A stretch of DNA of 64,000 nucleotides. It comes from Aquimarina spongiae (GTDB lineage: Bacteria; Bacteroidota; Bacteroidia; Flavobacteriales; Flavobacteriaceae). The number at the start of each line of letters is the position of its first letter. Positions within the stretch are counted from its first letter, which is position 1. The translations under genes and the position numbers were made by a program. Positions 39,500 through 47,023 of the stretch are shown piece after piece. The notes below the pieces were generated by a model, which had not been told where the DNA came from, made no database searches, and saw only the letters and a program-made list of their open reading frames with translations. The stretch spans positions 299,309 through 363,308 of the forward strand of contig NZ_FQYP01000008.1 in the NCBI RefSeq assembly GCF_900141785.1, in the 5' to 3' direction.

Positions 39500-40207
39500 T
39501 TATCCCTTGTTTTTTTCAGAATACAAGGGTGGATTTTGATATATAATTCCATATACAATTAAGAGTTGAGCAAGCGCATAGGTGCTCATTATCCATATGT
39601 GGCTATAGGGTAAAGAGGTATAAAACATGTTTACCGCCAATAGACTATCCGAAAGCATAAAAACCAAGGCTCCCATAAGTACAAATAGATAACTTTTCTT
39701 ACCCACCTCTTGAGACCTAAAATATGAAGTATTTGCCATCCCCAAAATAACAATCATGTATACAATTACAGGAATCAACATGGCTTTTAAATTGGAATAT
39801 AGAAGAAAAAATAATCCGAATCCGTATACTGTGGTCAAAACAAGAAATAACTTACTCTTTTGACCAAAAGCTATATCCTTCACAAACAGCAAAATATAAA
39901 AGATATGAGCGAATAAAAACATGACTAAACCCAGTATAAAGAACAACTGACCTTGAAATAAAAGAAAAATATCTCCGGCTAGAGACAAAATCAGTCCCAT
40001 CAGTAAATAGTTAAATCGGAAAAGAGGAATAGTTGTCTTGCGAAGTATAAGGAAAATAAGTAACGAGCAAACAATAGCTGGTTTGGTTATATATCTAACT
40101 TCGGGGTTTGAAAACAGATACTCAAGAACAAGATCGCACAGCGCTATAATTACATACAATGCAGCAAAAAATTTAGCACTATTATTTTGTGTTTGGGATA
40201 ATGTCAA
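39500..40207 (-). CDS. Lysoplasmalogenase family membrane protein (YhhN/TMEM86)
   Basis: A 235-residue protein with about eight closely spaced membrane helices. It matches the YhhN family by size and by segments such as LLMGLILSLAGDIFLLF, FLFAHIFYILLF and the late LVFMLSDSLLAVNMF with the conserved Asp residues. Family members hydrolyse the vinyl-ether bond of lysoplasmalogens; the bacterial function is less certain. It lies 6 nt after the CNNM/CBS gene and is probably the last gene of the coaX-led operon. Confidence 0.83.
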   Translation of the reverse strand: MTLSQTQNNSAKFFAALYVIIALCDLVLEYLFSNPEVRYITKPAIVCSLLIFLILRKTTIPLFRFNYLLMGLILSLAGDIFLLFQGQLFFILGLVMFLFAHIFYILLFVKDIAFGQKSKLFLVLTTVYGFGLFFLLYSNLKAMLIPVIVYMIVILGMANTSYFRSQEVGKKSYLFVLMGALVFMLSDSLLAVNMFYTSLPYSHIWIMSTYALAQLLIVYGIIYQNPPLYSEKNKG

Positions 40208-40213
40208 AACAAA

Positions 40214-41482
40214 TCAATCCTCTTCAATGACGGTTAGTTCTACGATTTCTATTTTGGTATTTGATGTATCCACAACACTAATCTTAAAGGAATCGATCAA
40301 TACCTCATCATCCTTTTCAGGAATTTCTTCGGTGTGATTAACGATCATACCTCCTAGCGTCTCGTAATTCTCGCTTTCAGGTAAATTAAGCTTATACGTT
40401 TCATTCAGATAATCCACCTCTAATCTGGCAGAAAAACGATATCGAGATTCGTCCAGTTGTTCTTCTATAAGCGCTAAGGAATCATGCTCATCTTCAATTT
40501 CTCCAAAAAGCTCTTCCACAATATCTTCTACCGTAATAATCCCACTGGTACCCCCATACTCATCTATTACCACAGCAATACTTTTATGCTTTTTGGTCAA
40601 AAGATTAAGCACATCCTTTACAAACATGGTTTCAGGAACAAAAATTACAGGTAACAATATGGAACGTAAGGATTTTGGTTTTTTGAACAGTTCGAAAGAA
40701 TGCACATACCCTATAATATCATCTACAGTACCATTGTAAATAATAATCTTGGAGAGACCCGTGTCTATAAACAATTGACTTACCTCTTCTATAGATTGCG
40801 ATTTTTCTACAGCCACAATTTCTGTTCTGGGAACCATCACTTCTCTGGATTTTACGTCTGAAAAATCCAATGCATTCTGAAAGATCTGAATTTCGCTATC
40901 AATTTTATCGTGCTCTTCTACAGTTTCCATCTGTTCATTGATGTAATCTCCCAATTCTGTCTTACTGAACGCCAATTGCACTTGGTCGCCATCTGTTTTA
41001 AAAAATCGTTTCAATACTACATCTGAAACCCAGATCACAAACCATGAAATTGGTGAAAAAAACAGATAAAAAACATACGCTGGCAACGAAAATATCTTGA
41101 GCAATTTATTTGCATAAATTTGAAAAAAAACTTTTGGCAAAAACTCTGCAGTAAGTAAAATAATCAATGTAGAAATCGCAGTTTGCACCAAAAGACTAAC
41201 ACTACCGGCCATATTGGGATAATAGACTTCGATATAGTGCATAAGCACATCCCCCATATAAAAACCATATACTACCAATGCGATATTATTTCCAACCAAC
41301 ATGGTGGCAATAAATTTGGATGGTTTTTTGGTTAAACGAGTTAGTAGTACAGACAGGAATCCCGCTTGTTTCTTTTCAATTTCAATATGAATTTTATTCG
41401 AGGAGACATAGGCAATCTCCATTCCTGAAAAAAAAGCCGAGAGAATTAAAGAAATGACAATAACAACAAAATGTAATTCCAT
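40214..41482 (-). CDS. CNNM/CBS/CorC-domain membrane protein (hemolysin family, GldE-like)
   Basis: A 422-residue protein. The N-terminal CNNM (DUF21) domain has four membrane segments (about 1-190), with SAFFSGMEIAYVSSNK at the start. A CBS pair follows (about 200-325, VMVPRTEIVAVEKSQSIEEV and the second repeat), then a CorC_HlyC domain (about 340-420, RFSARLEVDYLNETYKLNLP, ETLGGMIV). Family members are linked to magnesium or cobalt transport and, in gliding Bacteroidota, to GldE. VIDEYGGTSGIITVEDIVEELFGEI is the conserved CBS-CorC junction. Substrate is not established here. Confidence 0.9.
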   Translation of the reverse strand: MELHFVVIVISLILSAFFSGMEIAYVSSNKIHIEIEKKQAGFLSVLLTRLTKKPSKFIATMLVGNNIALVVYGFYMGDVLMHYIEVYYPNMAGSVSLLVQTAISTLIILLTAEFLPKVFFQIYANKLLKIFSLPAYVFYLFFSPISWFVIWVSDVVLKRFFKTDGDQVQLAFSKTELGDYINEQMETVEEHDKIDSEIQIFQNALDFSDVKSREVMVPRTEIVAVEKSQSIEEVSQLFIDTGLSKIIIYNGTVDDIIGYVHSFELFKKPKSLRSILLPVIFVPETMFVKDVLNLLTKKHKSIAVVIDEYGGTSGIITVEDIVEELFGEIEDEHDSLALIEEQLDESRYRFSARLEVDYLNETYKLNLPESENYETLGGMIVNHTEEIPEKDDEVLIDSFKISVVDTSNTKIEIVELTVIEED

Positions 41483-41485
41483 GAA

Positions 41486-41680
41486 TTATTCTTTGTTATT
41501 GGCCTCAAATCGCTTACCAAAGTTTCTTTTAAAGAAGAACATAAAAACCGCGATTACAGCAAAAAAGAGGTACATCATGCTTTTGCCTCCTTCTTGGCCC
41601 CACTCTAAATACGCTTCATAAATAAAAAAGCATGCTATAGCTAGATAAGCATACTGAAAAAACTTAAATACTTTCATCAT
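41486..41680 (-). CDS. Small two-helix membrane protein
   Basis: A 64-residue protein with two hydrophobic segments (about 4-25 and 33-51) and a basic C-terminus (FKRNFGKRFEANNKE). It sits 3 nt before the CNNM gene and 9 nt after lptC in the same operon, which supports it as a real gene. The function is unknown. Confidence 0.7.
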   Translation of the reverse strand: MMKVFKFFQYAYLAIACFFIYEAYLEWGQEGGKSMMYLFFAVIAVFMFFFKRNFGKRFEANNKE

Positions 41681-41689
41681 AACAATGGA

Positions 41690-42244
41690 TTACTCCTCGA
41701 TAAACATGACACCTTCATTGATTCTTGAATTCAAGATAGTAAAATCCTGATTAGCATCAAAACCATCTGCTTCATTGATGGTGCCATCTGGCAATAAACT
41801 TTTATAGGGTTGATCTGTAAATATCCAGCTTATATTTTGATCCCAGTACAATTGATTTGCTTGTAAATGTGTACTATCTGCCGTTTTGATATCTACATTA
41901 CCTCTCATATCTATCAATCCTGTTTGTTGATAGGAGATGGCATAATCTGAAGTAATAACACTTACTTTTCCTTCTTTATCTATTACATCCAAAACAATAC
42001 CCTCTGGAAATTCATGATACCCAAAAGACTTGTTTGTAAAATCTAATACCCTGGGTGTTTTTAATACCGCAGTGAGTCTACCAGAATCAGTATACTTGAG
42101 ATTGACATCAAAGGCTTCTGCTATAGGAGCCTCTTCGGATACAATATAATTTTGATTGCCCTGACTAGATTGGCATGAAAAAAACATTGTCACAGCATAA
42201 GCTGTGACAATGTATATAAGTGTATTATAATTTTTGTTTTGCAT
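41690..42244 (-). CDS. lptC: LPS export periplasmic protein LptC
   Basis: A 184-residue lipoprotein (lipobox MFFSC near residue 24) with the LptC/OstA beta-jelly-roll fold. Family cues are LKYTDSGRLTAVLKTPRVLDF, VITSDYAISYQQTGLIDMRGNVDIKTAD and LQANQLYWDQN. LptC links the inner-membrane LptBFG extractor to the LptA bridge. The start codon overlaps the stop of the preceding TPR gene by 1 nt, showing translational coupling. A LptE-like gene lies elsewhere in this window. Confidence 0.88.
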   Translation of the reverse strand: MQNKNYNTLIYIVTAYAVTMFFSCQSSQGNQNYIVSEEAPIAEAFDVNLKYTDSGRLTAVLKTPRVLDFTNKSFGYHEFPEGIVLDVIDKEGKVSVITSDYAISYQQTGLIDMRGNVDIKTADSTHLQANQLYWDQNISWIFTDQPYKSLLPDGTINEADGFDANQDFTILNSRINEGVMFIEE

Positions 42245-43614
42245 TATAATTTTGGTACTCTTACCGTTTCACCAATCCAACATCCAATCTTAACAGAGGT
42301 AACACCTGGGTTATTAAAGATGTCTGTTTTTGATGGTGCTTTTGCTTTATAATTAGCTGCTGTTTTGTTAGCAGTAGATTTCAAACTTGGATCAACTTTT
42401 CCAGCTCTTCTTGCATAATTTTCTGCTAACCAATATACCGCTCTTTTACTAAATACATCTGTACCACATGCATTCGCACTACTTGCAATCATACTTGCAA
42501 TTCGTAGGTGACACACTCCCATAGAAGGCTTATATTTCAATGCTTTTCTATAGTATGATCTTGCTTTTCCTTTGCTTCCTTTCTTTCTTAAAGTCTCAGC
42601 AATCTTAAAGTATACTTTTGCTTTATCACTAGACTTAGTTTCTAACTCTGCAGATTGGTTAAAATAATCCAAGGCGGTAGTTGTCTTTTTGTCTTTTAAT
42701 GCTAAAAGACCTAAATAATACGCTGACTTCGCAGATGGCTCAGCTTTATGTAATGCTTCTACCAACTTAAAGAATAACGGATCTTCTGTACATTCTTTGG
42801 CAGACATTCTTCCTGCAGCGCCTTTCAACCAATTGATATCAGATTTTTTATCATCAAACTGACCTGTATAAAGAGGAATTAAGTTCTTACAATCAGCCAA
42901 TTCTCCCAGCTTTTGATTTACTCCAGCCTTTACCTTACTATAATTAGATAAAATTATTGAAGATCTTTTCAAAGATTTCTTTTCCTTGCTAGATAAAGCA
43001 GTACCAGCTTCTTCTTTATCAGTAAGTTCAGCAATAGTTTTTGCTTTTGCACTCTCCTCATCTTCTATTTTTTCAATTACTCCATCATATAAGTCAAAAA
43101 CTTCTTGTAATTCTTTTTTACCTTCACCATGAAGATCTACTAATAAAGAAAAGTAGGTATAAACGTTTTTAGGATTATCAACATTCTTCTTATCCTCTGT
43201 CCAAGCTTTATGCAATTCTGCAAATTGATCTTCTTTTGACCCTATCTTATTGTCATACATCAATTGCCCCATAGTAGAGTGCATATCTCCTATTTTCGTT
43301 TTCGCAGGAAAATACTGAAATCTCTCTTTAAGCAATTGAATCATCTCCTTTGCAATTGCTACTTTATCTCCTGCTGCCGCTTTTTTAAGCTTGTCTTTTA
43401 ATAATTTCTCTCCAAACTGATATGTAGCGACGCTGTAGGTAGGGCATTCTTTTCTTACTTTCCATAGGGGCTCTTCTGCTGCTGCATAATTTTTCACCTT
43501 CGCATGTTCGTAAGCTATAGATGCTGTAGTAGCACAATCTGTAGCCTGAGCATTTACATTTGATGCACTTAAAACTAATCCTGTCGCTATAACAAATAAA
43601 AATTTAGTATTCAT
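42244..43614 (-). CDS. Secreted TPR protein
   Basis: A 456-residue protein with a cleavable signal peptide (cleavage after NVNAQ). Helical repeats make up most of the chain, and the C-terminal half has recognisable TPR units (SAYYLGLLALKDKKTTTALDYFNQS, then KVYFKIAETLRKKGSKGKARSYYRKALKYKPSMG). It probably acts in the periplasm or outer membrane as a scaffold. It is placed between the outer-membrane barrel gene and lptC, an order conserved in flavobacteria as far as I can recall. The exact role is unknown. Confidence 0.82.
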   Translation of the reverse strand: MNTKFLFVIATGLVLSASNVNAQATDCATTASIAYEHAKVKNYAAAEEPLWKVRKECPTYSVATYQFGEKLLKDKLKKAAAGDKVAIAKEMIQLLKERFQYFPAKTKIGDMHSTMGQLMYDNKIGSKEDQFAELHKAWTEDKKNVDNPKNVYTYFSLLVDLHGEGKKELQEVFDLYDGVIEKIEDEESAKAKTIAELTDKEEAGTALSSKEKKSLKRSSIILSNYSKVKAGVNQKLGELADCKNLIPLYTGQFDDKKSDINWLKGAAGRMSAKECTEDPLFFKLVEALHKAEPSAKSAYYLGLLALKDKKTTTALDYFNQSAELETKSSDKAKVYFKIAETLRKKGSKGKARSYYRKALKYKPSMGVCHLRIASMIASSANACGTDVFSKRAVYWLAENYARRAGKVDPSLKSTANKTAANYKAKAPSKTDIFNNPGVTSVKIGCWIGETVRVPKL

Positions 43615-43630
43615 AGCTGTATTTATTGTG

Positions 43631-44875
43631 TTAATTAAATTTAATCTGTCTAAACCACTGATCGTTCAGTGATAAACTAATGGATAGATTAAAGAACTCT
43701 TCTTTTATCAATCCAAAATCTGTTGTTCCTCGTTGACCATACTCAAAACCAATGTTTGCATTTGAGAACAATCGGCCAACTGGTAATCCAACTCCAAAAG
43801 ATATGCCAAACTCGTCAATCGAGGTGCCATCAATTGTTAAACCTGTTTCTTCGTATCGGAAACCAGCTCTATATACTACCCGACTAAAATAGCTCGTGAG
43901 CGAATTATAATTTGGGATATAATATCCTCCCATTCTATATTTTGAACCACTTTCGTTATCCACATTGTCCTGAACAAACAATTGGTTCGTATCACCTCCT
44001 GAATCTGTAAAAACATACTCTCCACCAACAAACCACTGTTTCGGCTTACCGATACCTGCTCCAAACTTAAATTCTGCCGGAAGATCTATATCTCGATCCG
44101 CTAACTCCGTCTCTTGTCTATCTATTACTCCTTCTGCTCCATTATTACCAATAATGATTGTAGCTAGTTCTCTAGTTCCTTCTGCGGTTAACCCAAAAGA
44201 AGGTGTAGAAACTACAGAAGCCTGAAGTTCTAAGTTTTCGGTTATCATCGTCTTGAAATTCACCCCTAGAGACAAGCTAAACGATGCTAGATCAGTACTT
44301 GTAATTTCTCTAGTATCAAACTGAATATCAGGTCGCTGCAGTATAGTTTTATTTTCAATGTTTCCAAAGTTATAATTAAAATCCAAACCTACACTTAGAT
44401 TCTTGTTAACTTTAGCACCTGCAGACAAAAAAACCTTATTTAAGCCTCCTGTTCCTGTAAATCTGCGTTCGGCCCCATCTGCATCTATAGAATTGAGCCG
44501 ATATCCTACCGATGTTACGGGAATAACTCCGAATCCAAATCCAAACTTCCCGGCAGGTATTCCTACAGCTAGATAATCCAAAGAGGCATTATCTCCCGAG
44601 GAAGACTCAGTTTCATTACTGATTTTAAAATTACTGTATGACGTTCCTACGGTATATGTGGTAAGTCTTAACTCTCCAAATGCTGCTGGGTTTTGTAGAT
44701 TCAAATGGATACTATCGGCTAAAATACTCAATCCTCCCATCGATCTATTCTCTACCGTTCCTTTGAATTTCTGGATCCCTATCCCATAAAAAGAATAAGG
44801 CGAAGCGGTTCCTTCCTGAGCATTGGAAACTATGGCCGTAAAAGCCACTATGATTACTAAAATCTTCTTTATCAT
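43631..44875 (-). CDS. Outer-membrane beta-barrel protein (OmpP1/FadL-like)
   Basis: A 414-residue protein with a signal peptide (cleavage near VSNAQ) and alternating amphipathic strands up to the C-terminal SLSLNDQWFRQIKFN. The N-terminal ASPYSFYGIGIQKFKGTVENRSMGG with DSIHLNLQNPAAFGEL resembles the FadL/OmpP1/PorV-type barrels common in Bacteroidota. Ligand and role are unknown. It overlaps coaX by 4 nt (44872-44875), so the two are translationally coupled. Confidence 0.82.
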   Translation of the reverse strand: MIKKILVIIVAFTAIVSNAQEGTASPYSFYGIGIQKFKGTVENRSMGGLSILADSIHLNLQNPAAFGELRLTTYTVGTSYSNFKISNETESSSGDNASLDYLAVGIPAGKFGFGFGVIPVTSVGYRLNSIDADGAERRFTGTGGLNKVFLSAGAKVNKNLSVGLDFNYNFGNIENKTILQRPDIQFDTREITSTDLASFSLSLGVNFKTMITENLELQASVVSTPSFGLTAEGTRELATIIIGNNGAEGVIDRQETELADRDIDLPAEFKFGAGIGKPKQWFVGGEYVFTDSGGDTNQLFVQDNVDNESGSKYRMGGYYIPNYNSLTSYFSRVVYRAGFRYEETGLTIDGTSIDEFGISFGVGLPVGRLFSNANIGFEYGQRGTTDFGLIKEEFFNLSISLSLNDQWFRQIKFN

Positions 44876-45603
44876 CTACTATTATTAAAAGCTAAAATGT
44901 AGTTTAATCCCTCCAACAAAAAATTAGAAGTGGCAAATATGCCATTTTTTAATCTTTTAGACAAAAAATGTGCATCTCCTCCGGTTAAAATAACTGTTAA
45001 ATCAGGATAAATGTTGCAATATTCTTCAATAACTCCCTGTATTTCGTATAAAATTCCTTGAACAACCCCAGAATGTATAGCTTCATTTGTGGTGTTTCCT
45101 ATATGATTTTCAGGAAGTTTAGGTTCTAATAATGGTAATTTTGCGGTGTAATTATTTAAGCTATGATAGCGTAAACGTATTCCAGGAGCGATGGCGCCAC
45201 CCAAATATTCTTCTTTTTCATTCTTAAAATCATAGGTAACACAAGTCCCTGCATCGATTACCAACACATTCTTTTGTGGATATTGATCTACAGCTGCGGC
45301 TACCAAAGCCAATCGATCAATCCCAAGTGTTTCTGGAGTTTCGTATAAATTAGAGAATGGCATTGCAATTTTATGGTTCACAATCAATGTCTCATAAAGT
45401 CCCTGTATCTGTTTTACGGTATCAGGATTCAAATCGGATACCGAAGAAATAATCGCTTGTTGAATTAATGGGTGTTTTTTATGGATATCTAGGATCTCCT
45501 GATCCAAATCATTTTGAACAATGGTTTTTTTTGCCACAATTTTGGATTGATCAAACACCCCTATTTTTATGTATGTATTGCCTACATCAATGATAAGATT
45601 CAT
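44872..45603 (-). CDS. coaX: Type III pantothenate kinase
   Basis: A 243-residue CoaX, which phosphorylates pantothenate in the first step of coenzyme A synthesis. Key motifs are the phosphate-binding DVGNTYIKIG at the N-terminus, the PHOSPHATE-2 segment VIDAGTCVTYDF, the GGAIAPGIRLR loop and TGGDAHFL. Length is typical. It is the first gene of the minus-strand operon that continues to the lysoplasmalogenase gene. Confidence 0.95.
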   Translation of the reverse strand: MNLIIDVGNTYIKIGVFDQSKIVAKKTIVQNDLDQEILDIHKKHPLIQQAIISSVSDLNPDTVKQIQGLYETLIVNHKIAMPFSNLYETPETLGIDRLALVAAAVDQYPQKNVLVIDAGTCVTYDFKNEKEEYLGGAIAPGIRLRYHSLNNYTAKLPLLEPKLPENHIGNTTNEAIHSGVVQGILYEIQGVIEEYCNIYPDLTVILTGGDAHFLSKRLKNGIFATSNFLLEGLNYILAFNNSR

Positions 45604-45654
45604 ATGTCAAAAGCTAAGCGATAAAAATACAAAACGAAATTTTTAAATTTTTCT

Positions 45655-45685
45655 TTTGACTATTAAAAAAAGCGTTCTATATTTG
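45655..45685 (+). promoter_or_regulatory. Promoter of tRNA-Phe
   Basis: TTTG at 45655-45658, a 19-nt spacer and TATATTTG at 45678-45685: a full match to the Bacteroidota consensus. Transcription would start near 45692, about 10 nt before the mature tRNA. Confidence 0.8.
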
Positions 45686-45701
45686 CATCCGCTTACAGCG
45701 A

Positions 45702-45774
45702 GGTGCCTTAGCTCAGTTGGTAGAGCAAAGGACTGAAAATCCTTGTGTCCCTGGTTCGATTCCTGGAGGCACCA
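45702..45774 (+). tRNA. tRNA-Phe (GAA)
   Basis: A 73-nt cloverleaf. Acceptor arms GGTGCCT and AGGCACC pair, the D arm is GCTC..GAGC, the anticodon stem AAGGA/TCCTT carries loop CTGAAAA with anticodon GAA, and the T arm is CCTGG..CCTGG around TTCGATT. The discriminator is A, and CCA is not encoded (CCT follows). It has its own promoter and terminator. Confidence 0.97.
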
Positions 45775-45778
45775 CCTC

Positions 45779-45811
45779 AAAAAGCCCGAACAAATTGTTC
45801 GGGCTTTTTTT
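45779..45811 (+). terminator. Intrinsic terminator after tRNA-Phe
   Basis: Arms AAAAAGCCCGAAC and GTTCGGGCTTTTT with a 5-nt loop and a T run. It also faces the end of the convergent small gene at 45833. Confidence 0.88.
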
Positions 45812-45832
45812 ATGATAATCAATAGTTTATTA

Positions 45833-46066
45833 CTATTTCCAGTAGTTATTTGCAGCAGAAATTGTTTGAAAGTTGATCGCAATTACTTGAGAAGCTGCGG
45901 TTAATCCAGAGGCGTCATTGGCATAATCCTTTCTTAGCCTTTTTAACACCTCCATATCTGGTTGGGTCGATTTTACACCCATACGAGATAACTTTATCGC
46001 CAGTTCAAAACCCTCTTGAGGTGTAGGCGTAATTAAACTTGGTAACCATACTTCTTTTTGTTCCAT
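45833..46066 (-). CDS. Small conserved-looking protein, unknown function
   Basis: A 77-residue soluble protein (starts MEQKEVWLPSLITPTPQEGF) with helical composition and no membrane segment or signal peptide. It is the last gene of the minus strand before tRNA-Phe and lies downstream of the NO reductase operon. The codon use is ordinary. I recognise no family. Confidence 0.5.
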   Translation of the reverse strand: MEQKEVWLPSLITPTPQEGFELAIKLSRMGVKSTQPDMEVLKRLRKDYANDASGLTAASQVIAINFQTISAANNYWK

Positions 46067-46120
46067 GTTTTTGATTTTTATGATTCAATTTTTTTCTTTC
46101 TAATTTCTAGTTCAATTCTT

Positions 46121-46267
46121 TTAAAACCCCATCAAAACCATCATTTGATGATATTTTTGATGGGGAGTAGTAAAATAAACAGAATGATTCTTCTCTTCTA
46201 ATTTGAAGATCTCCACCATATTGTTGCTAAGCTTCAAATTGGTAATGTTATTGTTAAGTTGATCCAA
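46121..46267 (-). CDS. Possible very small protein or read-through remnant
   Basis: A 48-codon open stretch starting at a TTG (46265-46267) and ending MVLMGF. Its codon use looks like that of real genes, but it overlaps a strong nested hairpin at 46127-46165 and has no clear start signal. It may equally be untranslated 3' sequence of the preceding membrane-protein gene. Confidence 0.22.
   Translation of the reverse strand: MDQLNNNITNLKLSNNMVEIFKLEEKNHSVYFTTPHQKYHQMMVLMGF
46127..46165 (-). terminator. Nested hairpin, probable terminator of the NO reductase operon
   Basis: Outer arms CCCCATCAAAA (46127-46137) and TTTTGATGGGG (46155-46165) enclose an inner stem ATCAT/ATGAT. On the minus strand it is followed by a TTTT run, as expected for an intrinsic terminator. 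Confidence 0.55.
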
Positions 46268-46277
46268 GCTTCGCAGG

Positions 46278-46559
46278 CTACAACAAATTAAAAACCACAA
46301 ACACTGCACTAGATATAACACTAAGAATAAGAAGATTAAAACTCACCTTAGGTTTCTGTTGGGATAGGATGGCCCCATTGTAAAACATACATAAAATGGT
46401 TACCACAAACAGTTGAATCATTTGGGTCACAGAATTACCATTCATTAAAATAAACATAGCTGCTACCGATCCCAAACAACTTTGACCTATAATGGCAATA
46501 GGCGAATATCCTATAATTCCTTTTTCATATTCTTCTAAATAACTTTGATAAATTTTCAT
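46278..46559 (-). CDS. Small membrane protein in the NO operon
   Basis: A 93-residue protein with three hydrophobic segments (about 18-38, 44-64 and 73-92) after a short polar N-terminus (MKIYQSYLEEYEKG). It lies downstream of the truncated globin gene in the same direction. I recognise no family; similar short membrane proteins often accompany respiratory or NO-stress genes. Confidence 0.6.
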   Translation of the reverse strand: MKIYQSYLEEYEKGIIGYSPIAIIGQSCLGSVAAMFILMNGNSVTQMIQLFVVTILCMFYNGAILSQQKPKVSFNLLILSVISSAVFVVFNLL

Positions 46560-46578
46560 AGTTCTTATTTTTAATGAA

Positions 46579-46603
46579 GTAGAGCGGCCAGTAGACGCTC
46601 TAC
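46579..46603 (-). repeat. Hairpin between globin and small membrane-protein genes
   Basis: Arms GTAGAGCG and CGCTCTAC with a 9-nt loop. There is no T run directly after it on the minus strand, so it may reduce read-through or mark RNA processing. Confidence 0.45.
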
Positions 46604-46614
46604 CTCTATTATTG

Positions 46615-47022
46615 TTAATTCATATTTTGAGGCCTACTCTTCCAAATAGCGATGTATTGATTGGTAGCCATTTTTCTAGCTGCATCTTTTGCTCGTTGTG
46701 CAAGCTTTCCTTCATAAAGCCCATCTATAGTGCTAAACCATAGTTGCAACCATTTACCGAAGTGAAGCTGGGTGACTGTATGGTTTAGACTTTTATCTAC
46801 ATTTTTGTGCGCTTTTACCGGATTTCCCTTAAAACTAGCCACACCAAATAAGGCAGTCATCCAAAAATCAGTGAGTTTTTGTATGTGTGCTGGCCATTGC
46901 TCCTCGGCCAGGTGATGATTAAAAATTGGGCCTAGTGTATCATCTTTTCGTATTCGTTTATAAAATGTAGACACCAACACAAACACATCTTCTCTATTAT
47001 GTATTTCTTTCAAACGATTCAT
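46615..47022 (-). CDS. Truncated hemoglobin (group III-like)
   Basis: A 135-residue 2-over-2 globin from the ATG at 47022. An in-frame ATG at 47112 lies inside the NO reductase gene and would add a non-globin extension, so it is rejected. The segment HNREDVFVLVSTFYKRIRKDDTLGPIFNH at the start and HFGKWLQLWFSTID, holding the proximal-His region, are family signatures. Such globins bind oxygen and NO and can help remove NO. The start lies 2 nt from the end of the NO reductase gene, so the two are coupled. Confidence 0.88.
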   Translation of the reverse strand: MNRLKEIHNREDVFVLVSTFYKRIRKDDTLGPIFNHHLAEEQWPAHIQKLTDFWMTALFGVASFKGNPVKAHKNVDKSLNHTVTQLHFGKWLQLWFSTIDGLYEGKLAQRAKDAARKMATNQYIAIWKSRPQNMN

Positions 47023-47023
47023 T

